Shown here one piece after another: positions 1 to 12,022 of a DNA stretch of 64,000 bases (the first letter of the stretch is position 1; each line of letters begins with the position of its first letter). The stretch spans positions 310,001-374,000 of the forward strand of contig JAVXUO010001034.1 in assembly GCA_033065855.1 (NCBI GenBank). The letters run 5' to 3'. The notes beneath the pieces were generated by a model. The model made no database searches. It was not told where the DNA came from and was given only the letters and a program-made list of their open reading frames with translations. This DNA comes from Escallonia rubra. Taxonomy: Eukaryota > Streptophyta > Magnoliopsida > Escalloniales > Escalloniaceae. Position numbers and translations under genes: made by a program.

Positions 1-90
1 ACCTCTTCTGATAGTAAAAAGGAAGGACAGAGGCATATCATGAAACAGGGCAACATGCAAAGAAATTCACACACAAAAGTAAATAATCAC

Positions 91-152
91 CTTATTAAGA
101 ATATTTGCCTCCCAGTGCCTATTACATGGCACTCCATGATAAAAGGCCGCTA
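91..152 (-). other. Possible internal exon of an unidentified minus-strand gene
   Basis: Read on the minus strand, a pyrimidine-rich tract ending in tttgacag is followed by a 62-nt stretch open in one frame (AAFYHGVPCNRHWEANILNK) and then an AAG|gtgatt donor-like site. A second acceptor-like tract (ctttttactatcag) ends at base 8, so the next exon would leave the window. Other short open pieces with donor sites on this strand lie near 370 (gtaagt) and 650 (CAG|gtaaat). I do not recognise the protein. The splice signals and the site II promoter near 2350 are the only support; chance matches are possible. Confidence 0.3.
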
Positions 153-1800
153 CTGTCAAATAGGAAAAGAAAACAGAGGTTATATATCCCATTTATTGGA
201 GCATTATGAGAAAATTCTGGTTTGTAGTACAAGATCTAAGGATACTAAATCCCTGAAGAAAGGTAAGTAGGGGTATTCACAACGTCTAATCACGGAGAAA
301 ATAAGAAACTGTGCTCATGCAATATTGGGGGTTTGAAGAGATAATACACAATGAAGCCAACGCAAAGTACTTACAGAAACATGTCAGATCAGGTGTACAT
401 GATAATGCTTAAGAAAAATTGTATGAGCCAAAGAGGAAGCCAATTTTCTCTAAAATTAGTATTCACCGTCAAACTTAACTTAGACTAGCAGGGCTGAAAT
501 TAACTGCACTTTTTAGTGAATGCAGTTATGCTGGCGACACACTTGCCTTTATACTCATCTCCCACAGTTGTCTGCTAACCTGATGTTATTACATTCAATT
601 CGTCAGGTATTCAGGCCACATGCAAGATGCATACATGGCATCATTTACCTGATTAGCACATCTAAACAAAAATGCCTTCAACATTAGAGGCAAAGCAACT
701 CAAAAAGTTAAGGTTTTATCTGGGGGCAATTTTGGGCACATTTTACCCCTTTTGGATCCCTGTGTTTGCATGTTTTTTGTTCAATTCTTACTCTCTCTCA
801 ACCGAAGAAGCACAGACTCATTCATGGGTGTGGATATGTGATTTTTAAAACAAACAAAGATACCGGTGTGGCGGGTATACGTCGAATATTATTTATATTT
901 TCTGCTAATTAGATACAGAAGTATTCATCTACAGATTCATAAAAAAGTGTATGAGAGATAAATGATAATTCCAACAATTTATAATCAACATTCTACCGCC
1001 ATACATAGCATAACAGAAAAGAAACCAATGTTTTAAAAGTTGTAAAGCTTAAGACGATGAATGCATTACCTTACCAAACGAAATAAAAAGCCCTAGGCTC
1101 TTCGCATTTTCCTTTTGTGTTCCTTTGTCATAAGTTTATACCTTTTAGCTGTCCTTATGTATATGGAACGTAAAAACTATATTCAGATCTCCCATAAACT
1201 CTTCTAGAACGCTATTTCGACCTTTCAAGTACCAGATATGTGTCCCTGCCGCACCTGAATTTCAGAAACATGAAATGCAAGAAATGAATAATTTTTGGCA
1301 CACACGCAATGCGCACCCAGCCGGACCGAAGCCACACGCGCACCCATACGCATCCGGTGCTGGTACTTCGGCTAAAATGAAGGACACGTGCTTCATATCT
1401 CTCAACTACTCCGTCAAGTTCACTGGATTTTTCCCGTTTGACTTTTTGTGCGCTCCTATAATCTATGATCCCTTCTGAGTCCAATGCGAAGTCTAATGGT
1501 ACTAAATCTATCCAAGAAAATCCCAAAAAGTCAAAGGGAGAAAATCCATTGGAACAAAGGGACTATTTGCTAGCCTAGTTTGAGTTTCCTCCTTCAATTT
1601 TAAGCTGATCTTTTAATTTCATACTTCCACATACACACATAATGTTACCACCTCATGGGGCCTTACAACTGTCGATTATTTTACATGTATGCCAAATTAG
1701 ATGACAACCAACGATTCTCGAGTGCACCAATTACGAGTTTTGTCAAAACATGATAGATTTGGGCCCAATAAAAAAGATAGAGCTTTCTTCTTTTTTAATA
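153..1800. other. Intron-like or intergenic DNA, no gene recognised
   Basis: This is AT-rich sequence with scattered minus-strand splice-like motifs, which fits introns of the putative left-edge gene. One plausible exon lies at about 652-704 on the minus strand, with a frame reading PLMLKAFLFRCANQ before a CAG|gtaaat donor. Nothing else is supported. Confidence 0.25.
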
Positions 1801-2012
1801 GTCTCTCCGTTCCACTAAATTATTTCCTTTGACTCTTTGCAAAATCCTAGGATATATTTTTCAACATGTATACATTGAATTAATCTCAAACAAAAAATTG
1901 TAGATCAATAAGCATCGTTTAGCAAGTTAAACTAGAGTAAAAACATCGAGTAAAGTCGATATTTGCACGTACTAAATCCATCCTAACAATTTCAATAAAA
2001 CGGAGGGACGAA
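1801..2012. mobile_element. Stowaway-like MITE (Tc1/mariner type)
   Basis: The left end (GTCTCTCCGTTCCACTAAAT) and the complement of the right end (TTCGTCCCTCCGTTTTATTG) form imperfect TIRs. TA dinucleotides at 1799-1800 and 2013-2014 would be the target duplication. The CTCCCTCCGTCC-like ends and the size (212 bp) fit plant Stowaway MITEs. There is no coding capacity. Confidence 0.55.
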
Positions 2013-2114
2013 TAATGTCAAAACTAGTTGTCGAACAGGCATTCAATCAAACGTCTTGAAAGCACGACTAAATAACCACAACATAACTGCAAAGAATGGA
2101 AAGCACTTGCTTAC

Positions 2115-2317
2115 AGTGAGAAGGGGCGCGGAAAGCCTTGAACTGCTACTGATACTTCACCACCTGCCTCAGTGAGAGAGTGGTTTACCTGTGGCAGCGG
2201 AAGAGAAGCAGTCGCAGTCAGCAAGGTGACACGTGTCTGGGTGGTGTCTCCCAAAAGTGGGGGGAGCAGTGAACGAGAAGTGGAGATTAGAGCAGACGAA
2301 CTGCACGTGATAAACAC
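2115..2317 (-). other. Putative first exon / 5' leader of the left-edge minus-strand gene
   Basis: The block is GC-richer than its surroundings and ends on the minus strand at CACT|gtaagc. A second strong donor, CACAG|gtaaac, lies inside it (exon end 2089-2090 bases into the window from the right; + position about 2189). An ATG at 2317 opens a 68-codon frame (MFITCSSSALISTSR...), but its serine- and leucine-rich composition is also compatible with an untranslated leader. The promoter-like motifs directly upstream support transcription to the left. Confidence 0.3.
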
Positions 2318-2349
2318 CCATCGATTCGAGGGTATTGAAGGCCAGACAA

Positions 2350-2400
2350 TTGAAGCCCAAACAAATTTGGGCTTAGTTATTTGAGATTATCTAAGCCCAA
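2350..2400 (-). promoter_or_regulatory. Cluster of site II (TGGGCY) promoter elements
   Basis: Three copies of the AAGCCCA/TGGGCTT motif occur within about 45 bp (near 2354, 2370 and 2393). Site II elements are TCP-factor targets typical of plant housekeeping promoters. They sit 30-80 bp upstream of the putative minus-strand first exon. A CACGTG G-box core is also present at about 2230, inside that exon. Confidence 0.4.
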
Positions 2401-3060
2401 CTCCCTCATTGTTAAAACTCTTGTACTAAAAATAATTCCTAACGAACGCGCATATTACGATTGAGCAGGAAATGAATTTTCAAGCTTGAATACGTTCGAA
2501 CCCGTTAGGAATTGATTCTCGAAATTAAATATCAGATTAAATCTTAATCGACTTTTAAGATTGGCTTTCATTTGATTTTTAAAAAATTAACTTTAAGTTA
2601 TGGATGGTGTTTGGATAAGATCACTAAAAACAGTTTCAATGCAACAAAAAAAATCAAAAATTTATTGCTTGAATAGAACGTGCTAAAAGTCTTATAACTA
2701 GTAGCGATATTATGATACTTTACTCGGTCAATCCTGATTATCATTAAAATAGAGCTTTAACTTCTGGAAGTTAATTTAATCAGTTTTGAATGTTTGCTAA
2801 ACATCTAAGTAGCTAATTTGATCTAGATTGATTTAAGTTTAACCATTTCAAAATCAATCACAAACAGACTCTTTGAATCACAAAATATGTGGAGCTCGAA
2901 CTTGCCTATGGTTGCTGGGCCAGATCGAATGAATGTCTCTGACTCGTAACTAAAAGCGCTGTTCTTCGTCAATTGGCAAACATGTTAGGCTTTTAAATTT
3001 GACCTTTGGGTGGTGTTGAACGTGGGCCAAGTTTTTCAACTGCTGTAATTTTGTAATTTT
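2401..3060. other. AT-rich intergenic DNA, nothing recognised
   Basis: No exon pattern, repeat or element end was found here. Only short frames interrupted by stops are present. Confidence 0.3.
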
Positions 3061-3077
3061 GTAAACAAGAATATATA

Positions 3078-3243
3078 TTCAAAATTTCTCTCCCAAAATA
3101 TAATGAGAGAGAGAGAAAGTCAATTTGTATAACATGTTGATCGAGTCATATCAAAATTTCTCTCCCATAATATAATGAGAGAGAGAGAGAGAGTCAATTT
3201 GTATAACGTATTGATCGGGTCATATGATATGACCCGATCAATA
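3078..3243. repeat. Tandem repeat of about 84 bp ending in a hairpin
   Basis: A unit containing tttctctcccaaaatataat, a GA run and caatttgtataacatgttga occurs twice in tandem (first at about 3078-3148, second at about 3154-3224). The second copy continues into a perfect hairpin: 16-bp arms TATTGATCGGGTCATA at 3209-3224 and its complement at 3228-3243, with loop TGA. Weaker pairing continues outward for about 12 bp. Confidence 0.75.
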
Positions 3244-5520
3244 TGGTATACAAGTTCCTTTTATTGGTAAAAAAAATTGATACATTTTACCTTCTCCAAC
3301 AAAAGTATTGCAAGGATAATAAGAACTGATAAGTTGAGGGTGTCATGGTGATAGCAAAGTAAGTTCTTTGGTATTAGATCAAGGATGGGGGTCAAGACTC
3401 AAGACTTTGAGAAACTTTCTTTCATCTTAGATCATTTTATTCATATCCATAATATCTACTGGTGTGCGTCACTAACAACAATGGGAGAAAAATCCTTTAT
3501 TATCCACCAAAGTTGTGTCAGCAAATTGACTTAGAAAATGACAGAGATATTATGAATCTAAAAAAACCTTTAGTACTATATAAAATAACAAAACACAAAA
3601 CATATGCACATCAACCAATATACGTATCTTTGGAATCTTTTAACCAGCTTTTAGATGCCTAATGCAAATACTTCTATTCCTCTGGTATAAGTAAAAGTAA
3701 TTTGAAAAACATTGATTAATAACCGAGTCGTAGAAAGATAGTTAAAATATTTCATGTAGCGACAATTGATGAGCATTATTTTTTTAGCAACGTATAAGGT
3801 AATGCAGAAAATTATGACTAAAGATGTTAAGAATGTCACTGACTATATTTGACGACCATTAAATGTATTGTAAAGGAGATACTAGTTACCTTTTTATGTC
3901 CAGAATCGTTGTGAAGATTTATTCAAAATAATTCTATGATTGAAGCTACATGTACATATGACAATTGTCTTATGAACATGTTTTTAGAGTGAATATCAGA
4001 TTCAACAATGATATCGGAGTCAAAGTATCGATCACAATTTTTTCTCTCTTGATGATGCATGTTTTAGCCGTATACGTGCATAGGAGCATATGCCATCTTG
4101 TTCCCCGAAGACTGCTGAATCAACTCTTTCTAGACGATTAGAGGGTAAACCCTAAAAAGTAAAAATCACTTAAATGTAACTTTACTTTCGAAGTCTATGT
4201 TTTTTTGTTACATCATATTCTTTTAAGTGACATAAAATATAATTTAATGGCAATTTATATCTTCCTCACGAAATAAGTCAGGCATGCCCAACGCAATCAT
4301 GGGGTCAAACGGGGCCATCTAATGTCGCGTGCCCCCCAACAATGAACTTTGGTATAAAATGCCGGCCTCATTGATGACTATTGCATTATACTTGTTCTTG
4401 CATAAAGGTCATAGCAAGTGACATGCATGCATACCATCTCTCTTACTTAGTTTGTGGTAATATCCTTTAGCACAAAGGAATATACTTCACAAAAACTAGT
4501 ACTTTTTGAACAGTATATCCAAGATTTTTCCTCAAAGGCAATAACTCCGTCGAAAAAAAGAAAAGCGTTTACATGTTGTTTAAGTCAATTAACATTAATA
4601 AGGCAAATTGAAAAAGTATAAAATTGACTCAAGATGGTCAAGGAGCTAACCAAGTACACGTAACCATAAATTCGGACCAAGAGCCTCATCATACCTTAAT
4701 TAGAGATCTCTAGTAGTTTTATGCGGTTATTCGAAATAGTATTTGTACGGCATTGCTTGGCCTGTTAAACGTCGTAGGCATCTTGGTTCGCCGGGCAACC
4801 AGCCCCATTCCTCTTCGCTTCCTAAGAATTCTCTTTTCATAAATACCAACATGAGGATCTGTGAAGCTCCTCGAGGAATCAACTGCTACAGAGGGACATT
4901 GTTGTAGTTAATTAAGAACAATCAAAATGTTGAGGAAGCCAAATTCGTACCGTGAATGAAACTGGGTATGGGAGCAAAGAATTTCAATGTAAACGGGTTG
5001 TCCATTTTGGTATCACTGTCGGTGCTCCATCCTTTAGATATAAAAAATAAATGGGTCTCATTCTAACCCAACTCAGAGTTGACAATAAAAAAGTTCAGTT
5101 TGTGATTTAGACCTGAAGCCTTTGATGCTTCTGGACCTGAGACCTTTAATGCTGGCAGTGACTTGTTTGTGGAACGGAAGTGAGGGCGCAATTGGAGATC
5201 ATAAACGAAGCGGGCAAGGGATTGAAGACGATACAAATCATGCTGCAACGTCAATCGCGGAGAGAGTAGTAGAAGAATGGTCAATTTGTTTCTCAAAAAC
5301 TCACTCAGGAACTTTAACGCTCCGTTTGATACCGCTTCTACCAAGAATTGGGTCTTAAAAATTAGATTCTAATTCTTTTTTTTTTTTTGGGAAAATAAAT
5401 GAACGTTGAAATAAAAGAGTTCCCATTTTGTGTTTAGAGAACAGAAACAATAGAAAGATAATTAATGTTTAGACTATTATATTCCCAACATATAATAAAG
5501 AAAAATTTGGCAAGTGGTTT
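3244..5520. other. AT-rich intergenic DNA, no gene recognised
   Basis: Only short frames without exon structure are seen, for example 3462-3662 on + and 5063-5344 on -. A TATA-like motif (gtataaaatgcc) near 4351 has no recognisable gene downstream. No element ends were identified. Confidence 0.3.
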
Positions 5521-6250
5521 CGCATGTATTGATGGCAGTGTATGGTGGCACTCGTGTTCGAATTATAGTTACAATGTTAGTAATGTGTGACAACAATAGT
5601 GGTAGAAGTGGTGAGCGTAGCGTGGCACTAGTTGGGAGGTGGTGGGGTGGTCTAAAGTGATGGTGATGGTGGTTGTGTTATTAAGACGTCATTCGTAGTA
5701 GTGCTGGTGACCAATTAACTGTGCCGTGGCTACAGCAGTGATGGCAATTGCGATAGCAGCGATGGTGGTGGTGGAGTCGTCTAATGGTAGTATTGGTGGT
5801 TGTATTACTAGAGTGTCACTAATTGAAGTGTTGGTGACATTACTGATGGTGGCAACAGTGTCATTAGCGGTGGTAGTGATTGTATCACATCAACGACAGA
5901 GGTGGTCGGCAGTCTAGTGACGGTAACGGTGATGATGGTGGTATTAGAGAGTGACTTGTGGTAGTCTTAGCGACAACAGTGATGGTGCCGGCAATAACAA
6001 CCGTCGTTGAGAACAGTGGCACTGAGGCGGTGGCGATGGTGGCGGTCTAATGGTAGTGATAGTGATGGTAGTTTTGTGGTGATGTAACACACTACAGTGG
6101 TAACTGTGATGACTATGGCAGTGTTTGTCGCGACAACATGGTGATGATTATGTGACCGTGAAAGTGTGGCGGTTTAGTGTTGATGGGTGTAATGGCAACA
6201 ATGGTGCTAGTGGTAGCGATGGTAGCGGTATCGATGGAAAAGGCGGTGAT
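5520..6250. repeat. Degenerate GTGGTGATGG low-complexity block
   Basis: About 730 bp is built from imperfect GTG/GAT/GGT triplet-like words (gtggtggtagtgatggtgg and variants). The short frames inside it are composition artefacts. The complementary composition (CCACCATCATCACC) appears at about 8040-8700 inside a MULE. Confidence 0.6.
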
Positions 6251-6682
6251 AATGTTGGAAGGTTCTGCTTTGAAAGGATAAAATATGAAATATCATGTTT
6301 TTAGTTCAAGTAATTCCAAACTCGATGAAAATCTGACTATTTTTCATCGGATTTTACACTATCGGAACAAATCCAGCTAAATTCCACAAGTTTCAGTTCC
6401 AGATCCATTTTTATTCTTTTTCAATCGATATGAATGTATTAATATACTCAGAAAAGCTAACAAAACCCAACATCTTTCTTGAGAAAGCTAATCAACCACT
6501 CAGGTGATACATGACAGCATGTAATCAAACAACTAAAAAAGAGCATTTGAAATAAAATTTAATGAATTCTAAGGTTATGAACATCATGGAATAGTTTTGT
6601 CATATCACCCTCTTGCACAGGTATATTACCGGTGCAATTTCACATGCCAGTTTTTCTCTGATTGTAATAAAGAAAAAGTAAT

Positions 6683-7030
6683 GCTCCCTCCGTCCTAAAA
6701 ATATTGCTCAGTTCTAAAGAATTTTATCTAATTTGAGTAAAGTACACACGTTAAGAAATTCAGTCAAATAATCTATGTTCCCTTTCTGCCCTTAGAGGTC
6801 TTTGCACTTTTTGTCGAAAAAAATGCTGGGCCAAAAAACTAATTAGGGAAGGATAGGGTTGTCATTAAAATAACTAAAAATCGAAAATGATTACAAAATT
6901 AGTAATTAATTATAGTATTTATGAAAGGGTAGGATAATAGTGGAGTAGTATTTATGAAATGGTAGAATTGTTATTGAAGTGATTAACGAAAGACAAAAAT
7001 GAAATAAAATTATTTACTGGATGCATACTT
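6683..7030. mobile_element. Stowaway-type MITE remnant, one end visible
   Basis: The block starts with CTCCCTCCGTCCTAAAAATA, the classic plant Stowaway terminal motif, but I could not find its matching right end. Bases about 6850-7000 match, in reverse complement and with scattered changes, about 56840-57000. The two loci therefore share a transposon-derived segment. Confidence 0.5.
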
Positions 7031-7705
7031 TAATAGGTAATATAGATTAAATCAATAGGTTTCTTTTTTGGCTTTGGACAACATCCCTGTCAGTTAGATA
7101 ATTTTGAAAGCTTTGACTTGATCTTTCAAGGCTAATTTTGGAGCACAACATTGCATTGAACCATTTACCAGGTTGGGTGATAACGAATCAGTTCTCTTCG
7201 GAGAGATAAAACGGAGATAACTCGATTCCTCCAAACCAACCACACCCACCAAAGAGAGAGACCTACCCAGGTTCCAAACCCACCACAGTCGACCAACTCA
7301 CCGGAGTCATCATTATTTAATTTATGGGTTCCTTTTGGAGTGACTCAGAAAAAAGGATCTGCAATCTGACTGATTAACTTCTTCCTTGCAACTTGAATTA
7401 TATTAAGAATAATCTCAATTCTCACTCACGCACAATTATCACCAAAGTTACAAAGGAAGGTCCATCTGGTGTAGGAATAATCCGAGAATACAAACATGGG
7501 TCAAGAAAGTTGTAATAATTAAAATCTGTTACGAAAATGAAGTTTGTGGCTCAGTCAGACATGTTGGTCAAACACGGTCTGCTTACCACAATTATTATAA
7601 AGGTTCTTTGATAACAGAAAGAAAGAACTATTCAATACTTTAAGAAAGGGAAGTACACAAATTTTAACATGTGATGGGACGAATAAAGTGGGAAATTGTC
7701 CACCA
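7031..7705. other. Intergenic DNA, nothing firm
   Basis: A stretch at about 7190-7310 is richer in CCA/CCACC and has an exon-like feel, but no frame or splice pair could be defined. The rest is AT-rich. Confidence 0.25.
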
Positions 7706-7714
7706 TAAAATTTA

Positions 7715-8800
7715 GGGCTAATTATCAAATTTGCACTTTAAAATTTTATCACAGCACAACTTAGGTACCCAACATTTAAAAAGTGTCAATGAGTATCTTA
7801 AACTATTTTTTTGACCAAACTAGTCAAAAAGTGGATGGAATTGAATGGTCGCTAAATTCTATCAAGGACAAATATATCAATAATTAAAAAATGCGCTATA
7901 AAAACAAGTGGCACTACCACGATTGTGTGATTTGCTTACCCTGATAGATGATATCTTAGCTTAATGACTAAAAACATAAAGAAAAAACTAGGAAAAATAA
8001 ATTATAATTATCTTCTCTAATCATTCACCGTCAATTTTTCCTTTTCCCTCGTCTCAACCATCATAACCACCACCACCATGCGCATCATGTACCATCAGAT
8101 CCGTCGTCCACTAGCCACAAGCAATTGCCATAGTCCACATCCACCCAAAAACAATCACGAGTTACCACGCACCCACCATGTCATTCACTTCAATAACACC
8201 TCGCCATCATACCCATAACCATCCCACCTATGCCATAACTACCTCCGTCTCCTCCACCAGCCACTAGCCATTACATCCACCCTTGACAGTACTCGACCAC
8301 CAACATTCGGCCCTCCATCATTGGTTCACCCCATCATCAGTCCAACTCATCATCGACCTCCGATTACGGTGGTCTATGGCGGTCCACCATCGTTTTAATC
8401 TCTAGTTTAAGTATGGAGCGATCCACCATCTATCCACCATGCCTAGGTTCTCTTTATACTCTCACCCCGCCGCCACCACAACACCACCGATGCCATTTAT
8501 ATACATATTTGGCATAATATTCATCATCATTATTTCTTCACTTCCCACCACATCTCTTTGCCCCGCCCCTGCCAAATCTCTCACCACCACATATGTACAC
8601 GTCAACTACAGCACTAACCCCCGTCTGTCATAACCATCTCCATGTTACCCATGACCATCACTTCGCACCACCTTGATCACACCACCCACCAAAACTACTT
8701 ATTAAACCCCGTCTGTCACACCACCCACCTTGATCACAGCTTGTCATAACCATCTCCATGTACTAGATGATATTTAAGGGTACAGATTTGACATCAGCCC
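7715..8800. mobile_element. Non-autonomous Mutator-like element with imperfect 9-bp duplication
   Basis: The left end (GGGCTAATTATCAAATTTGC) and the complement of the right end (GGGCTGATGTCAAATCTGTA) form degenerate TIRs. The flanks are TAAAATTTA (7706-7714) and TAATTTTTA (8801-8809), matching at 7 of 9 bases, which fits an old MULE insertion. The interior (about 8040-8720) is CCA/CAT-rich low-complexity DNA. No transposase frame is present. Confidence 0.6.
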
Positions 8801-9029
8801 TAATTTTTAAACAAAAACATATTAAACCCCGCACTTAAGCCTTCTTTGAAATAAGTTGGTCAATTAGGTACTAGTAGGAACTGTGGCAGGGTCATTACAT
8901 CCTCGTTAATTAAGATCTAAAATCGTACATCACCTAAGCGATATGGGGCGCCCACATTTTCCCTAGGGTCTAAACTCAACCTTGTCACAAAAAGTGCTTT
9001 CAAATTCTTTCTCTGGTCATTGTTTAATA

Positions 9030-9344
9030 TTTTCTCCATCTCACTTTAATTAATCACTTTTTCTTTTTGGGCTGTCCGAAAAAAAAAATTGCTCATTTTT
9101 CAGATTAGGAAAAATTATGTATGTGTTGTGTTTTCCCATGTATACTGTTTTTTAACTTTTTTTTATCCAATTTCTCTGTTCACATCTAACTATCATCAAC
9201 CCAGTTTCTCTCTCCTGACTCACTTCTTCCCTCCCTCCCCCCCCCCCCCCCAATAGAATTGAAACACACAATTTACTATAGTCACTTACATTCTTTATAT
9301 GTGTGCCAACTTAAAATAGAGCAATTAAATTGGGATGGAGAGAG
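9030..9344. mobile_element. Stowaway-like MITE
   Basis: The left end TTTTCTCCATCTCACTTTAA pairs with the complement of the right end (CTCTCCATCCCAATTTAATT), and TA lies just outside both ends (9028-9029, 9345-9346). The inner text tttttgggctgtccgaaaaa is typical of a common plant MITE family with CTCCCTCCGTCCCAATTTAA ends. A C-rich run of about 15 sits at 9237-9251. Confidence 0.6.
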
Positions 9345-9525
9345 TACTACCGATAACCTGATCAAAGAAGCCAATTCAAAGTTGTCTTCATGTCTTAACA
9401 TTAAGCAATCTAACTAAATAACTTAAACTTAGGGGGTCCCCTCAGGTATCACATATACATAACATCCTGAATTTGCTAGTGATAAAACAATGCTTTTCTT
9501 AGCCAGCCAAATAAGTTATTTTGAG

Positions 9526-9975
9526 GTGATAAAGCATGTATCGCGAATATTTGCCGCTCAGCCAATGAGATTGAATTCGGTTACACAGAGCTCATCCACA
9601 CTTGTAACCCCGAAATTGCAGAGGCAAGCGCTCAGCTATGAAACACAAGCTGGAATTCGTGATTTTTGAAGGAGATGCTGAAGTTGTAATTAAGTGCCTC
9701 TGAAACCATGATATTGATCCAAGCTGGAGAATCAAGTCGATCATCAATGAAGCAAAAGCAGCGACCTCACGAATCTCCTACTGGGATACGGCCTATGTCC
9801 CAAGGGCAGCCAACACTGCAGCTCATAACTTAGCGGCTAGAGCCTTCTTCTGTAACTTCTTTAATTTCGTTCCCACATCATCCAATCTTTTGTCTAATTT
9901 GGAAGAAGTGAGGAACATTATTGTTTGTACTTAACCCTTTTTTCTTAATGCAAGGACCTATTTACCAAAAAAAAA
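9526..9975 (+). mobile_element. 5'-truncated L1-type LINE, RNase H end and poly(A)
   Basis: The insert is bounded by a perfect 13-bp target duplication AAGTTATTTTGAG (9513-9525 and 9976-9988) and ends in an A-rich tail (tttaccaaaaaaaa). In the + frame it encodes the C-terminal RNase H part of plant LINE ORF2. EGDAEVVIKCL is followed by an in-frame stop, then SWRIKSIINEAKAATS, DTAYVPRAANTAAH and NLAARAFFCNFFN. A frameshift lies upstream near 9640. Direct repeats, poly(A) and 5' truncation are hallmarks of target-primed reverse transcription. It is dead. Confidence 0.88.
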
Positions 9976-9988
9976 AAGTTATTTTGAG

Positions 9989-11860
9989 ATCCTTAATTGG
10001 ACAAGGCCCAATCCAAACTCTGTATAGCCGTCGTGAGATCGCGTGTTCCACATGCGCTCCTTTTTTTTCATATCGGAAACAAAAATGCGCACCTTATAAG
10101 CTTCTTTGATACACCTCCTCCTTCCTTCAAACAAAATTTGACTATAAGTTCTACTAGGCTCAATCCATATATACACAAATACATATTTGTGTGCGGCTGT
10201 TATATACATCATTACGTAAATTTGTGTAATTTTTAACTGTTGGCAATTTCGTACTTACTGCCATCTTCCAACTTTTGGTTTTTGTTCATGTTGGAACTGA
10301 AAAAAAATAAAAATAAAAAAGCTGGCTTGATGATATCTCAAAAACTACAAACTTGTCCATACTTCATAAATACCCCTATTATGACTTATTTTGACTGCAA
10401 TCCTGATAGTAGAAATACCTGACAATTTTTCATACAGTGATTTTAATTGTCGTTAATATTATTTGTGACATTTTGCAAGTATCTTTAGCAACGTGTCCGA
10501 AATGTATTTTTTTAAGGCAACTGCATAAAGCACTAAAGATTATTATAATCAGCAAATACGAGTATCATTTATTGCCATACACGAGAATATGGACTCCCAA
10601 GGACAAGTATTTATGCTACAGGGGAGGAGTTTATGTAGACCGGAGATGGGGGAGAAGATGACAAGAGTACAGGGAAAAGCCTTCATGCAGAAATACCACA
10701 AAAATTCTCAATTAAACACATCAGAGGACCAAAACCATTGCTCATATATGGGTTATTTGACCCGTTCTTCTTTTTTTCCTTGTGTATATGCCATAATAAA
10801 TGGATCCATTTATAGAGATTGATAAGAATGTTGTTGAAACCATATACACTTTTCCTTTTTGAAAATTATGCTTCACATTTGAGAGGATGAGATCTTGTTT
10901 TGGAATAAGGTTTCCATTTTGTACTAGCTGCCTTAAGAGTAGGAAATAGTTCTGTTCAATATTGCAATGGCTATATTCGAATTTTGGCCACCATTTTGAC
11001 CACCCTTAAACAAAACATTTTCACGCTATAGTGACAAACTAACAATTGGCTTCTGGATTTAGTAGAAAGGAAGAATTAATGGAGCTCTAAAATTGAGCAG
11101 CGAGCTTCGAATATACAACTGGAATGGATTCCAAGTGTCTGCCAACGAAGGGGTTTGGAAGATGGGATTGCCAAGATTCAAGAATATGCAATCGAGGGGC
11201 TTTGAAAGATACATGAGACTACTTACATTTATGTCATTTAACATTCTCGTTTCATGTTGTAATAGTGAGGGGAAAAAAGGATAGAACCTATGTGAGATGT
11301 TACATTGTGTTACGGTTATCCAGATTTTGCTTATGTACTTATAGTATAGTTTAATATCCCGCGATTTAAAGTCACTAACTTTAGTTCTACAGGGTTCGGA
11401 TAGCGGGTTTCTTTTCTTTGGTATAGCTATCTGCACGATAAAGTATTCTTGTAAAATGCAATTCTACAATTAAAATTGAAAAAATTGAGCTCTAAAGTTG
11501 ATTCTCTTTTGTGAAGATTGAAGGAAAGATATTACACATTAGTAGTAAAAATTTTATGCGCGTAGTTGACTTCCGCAGTAGCATGTACATAGTCCGCCCA
11601 CGTTGAATCCTAAGGCCGATGCTCTGAAGGTATCATAACCGTTATTCAGAGTTGGGATTTGGCAAACATGTATGAATCTTCGCTGCAGTGGTCAATTGTG
11701 GCAAAAGTCACAAAGAGAAGCCATGGTTTCCTAATTTCTCCCTTGTGTCATAAGTCGTCACACCTCCATCTCTTTCTCGAACACAGGGGGGAATCCGTCC
11801 AATCAGCGCGTATTCTTTAGTTCAAGTTTTGCAGTTGCTGTGGGGGAGGACTCTGTCTTG
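9989..11860. other. Intergenic DNA upstream of the CAR gene
   Basis: Short frames on both strands (for example 11059-11436 on -) show no family resemblance and no splice structure. The last few hundred bases form the upstream region of the CAR gene. Confidence 0.3.
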
Positions 11861-11868
11861 TAATGGAG

Positions 11869-11875
11869 TATAAAG
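11869..11875 (+). promoter_or_regulatory. TATA box of the CAR gene
   Basis: TATAAAG in the context ggagTATAAAGcccc lies 148 bp upstream of the CAR start codon. That predicts transcription starting near 11900 and a leader of about 120 nt that includes a CT-rich stretch (catctctctctgctctctt). Confidence 0.6.
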
Positions 11876-12022
11876 CCCCACCTCCTAACGTTAAACCTTG
11901 GAATCACCATCATCTCTCTCTGCTCTCTTCAAAAATCCCCTTCTCCACAATCTTTCAGGCCTGGCCTCTGTATTTATTGCTTTACACAAGTCGTGCAAAA
12001 AAGAACATCTTAAATCAATACA

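Noticed and set aside
11059..11436. 125-codon minus-strand frame upstream of the CAR gene
   Set aside because: No family resemblance, splice context or promoter; probably chance.
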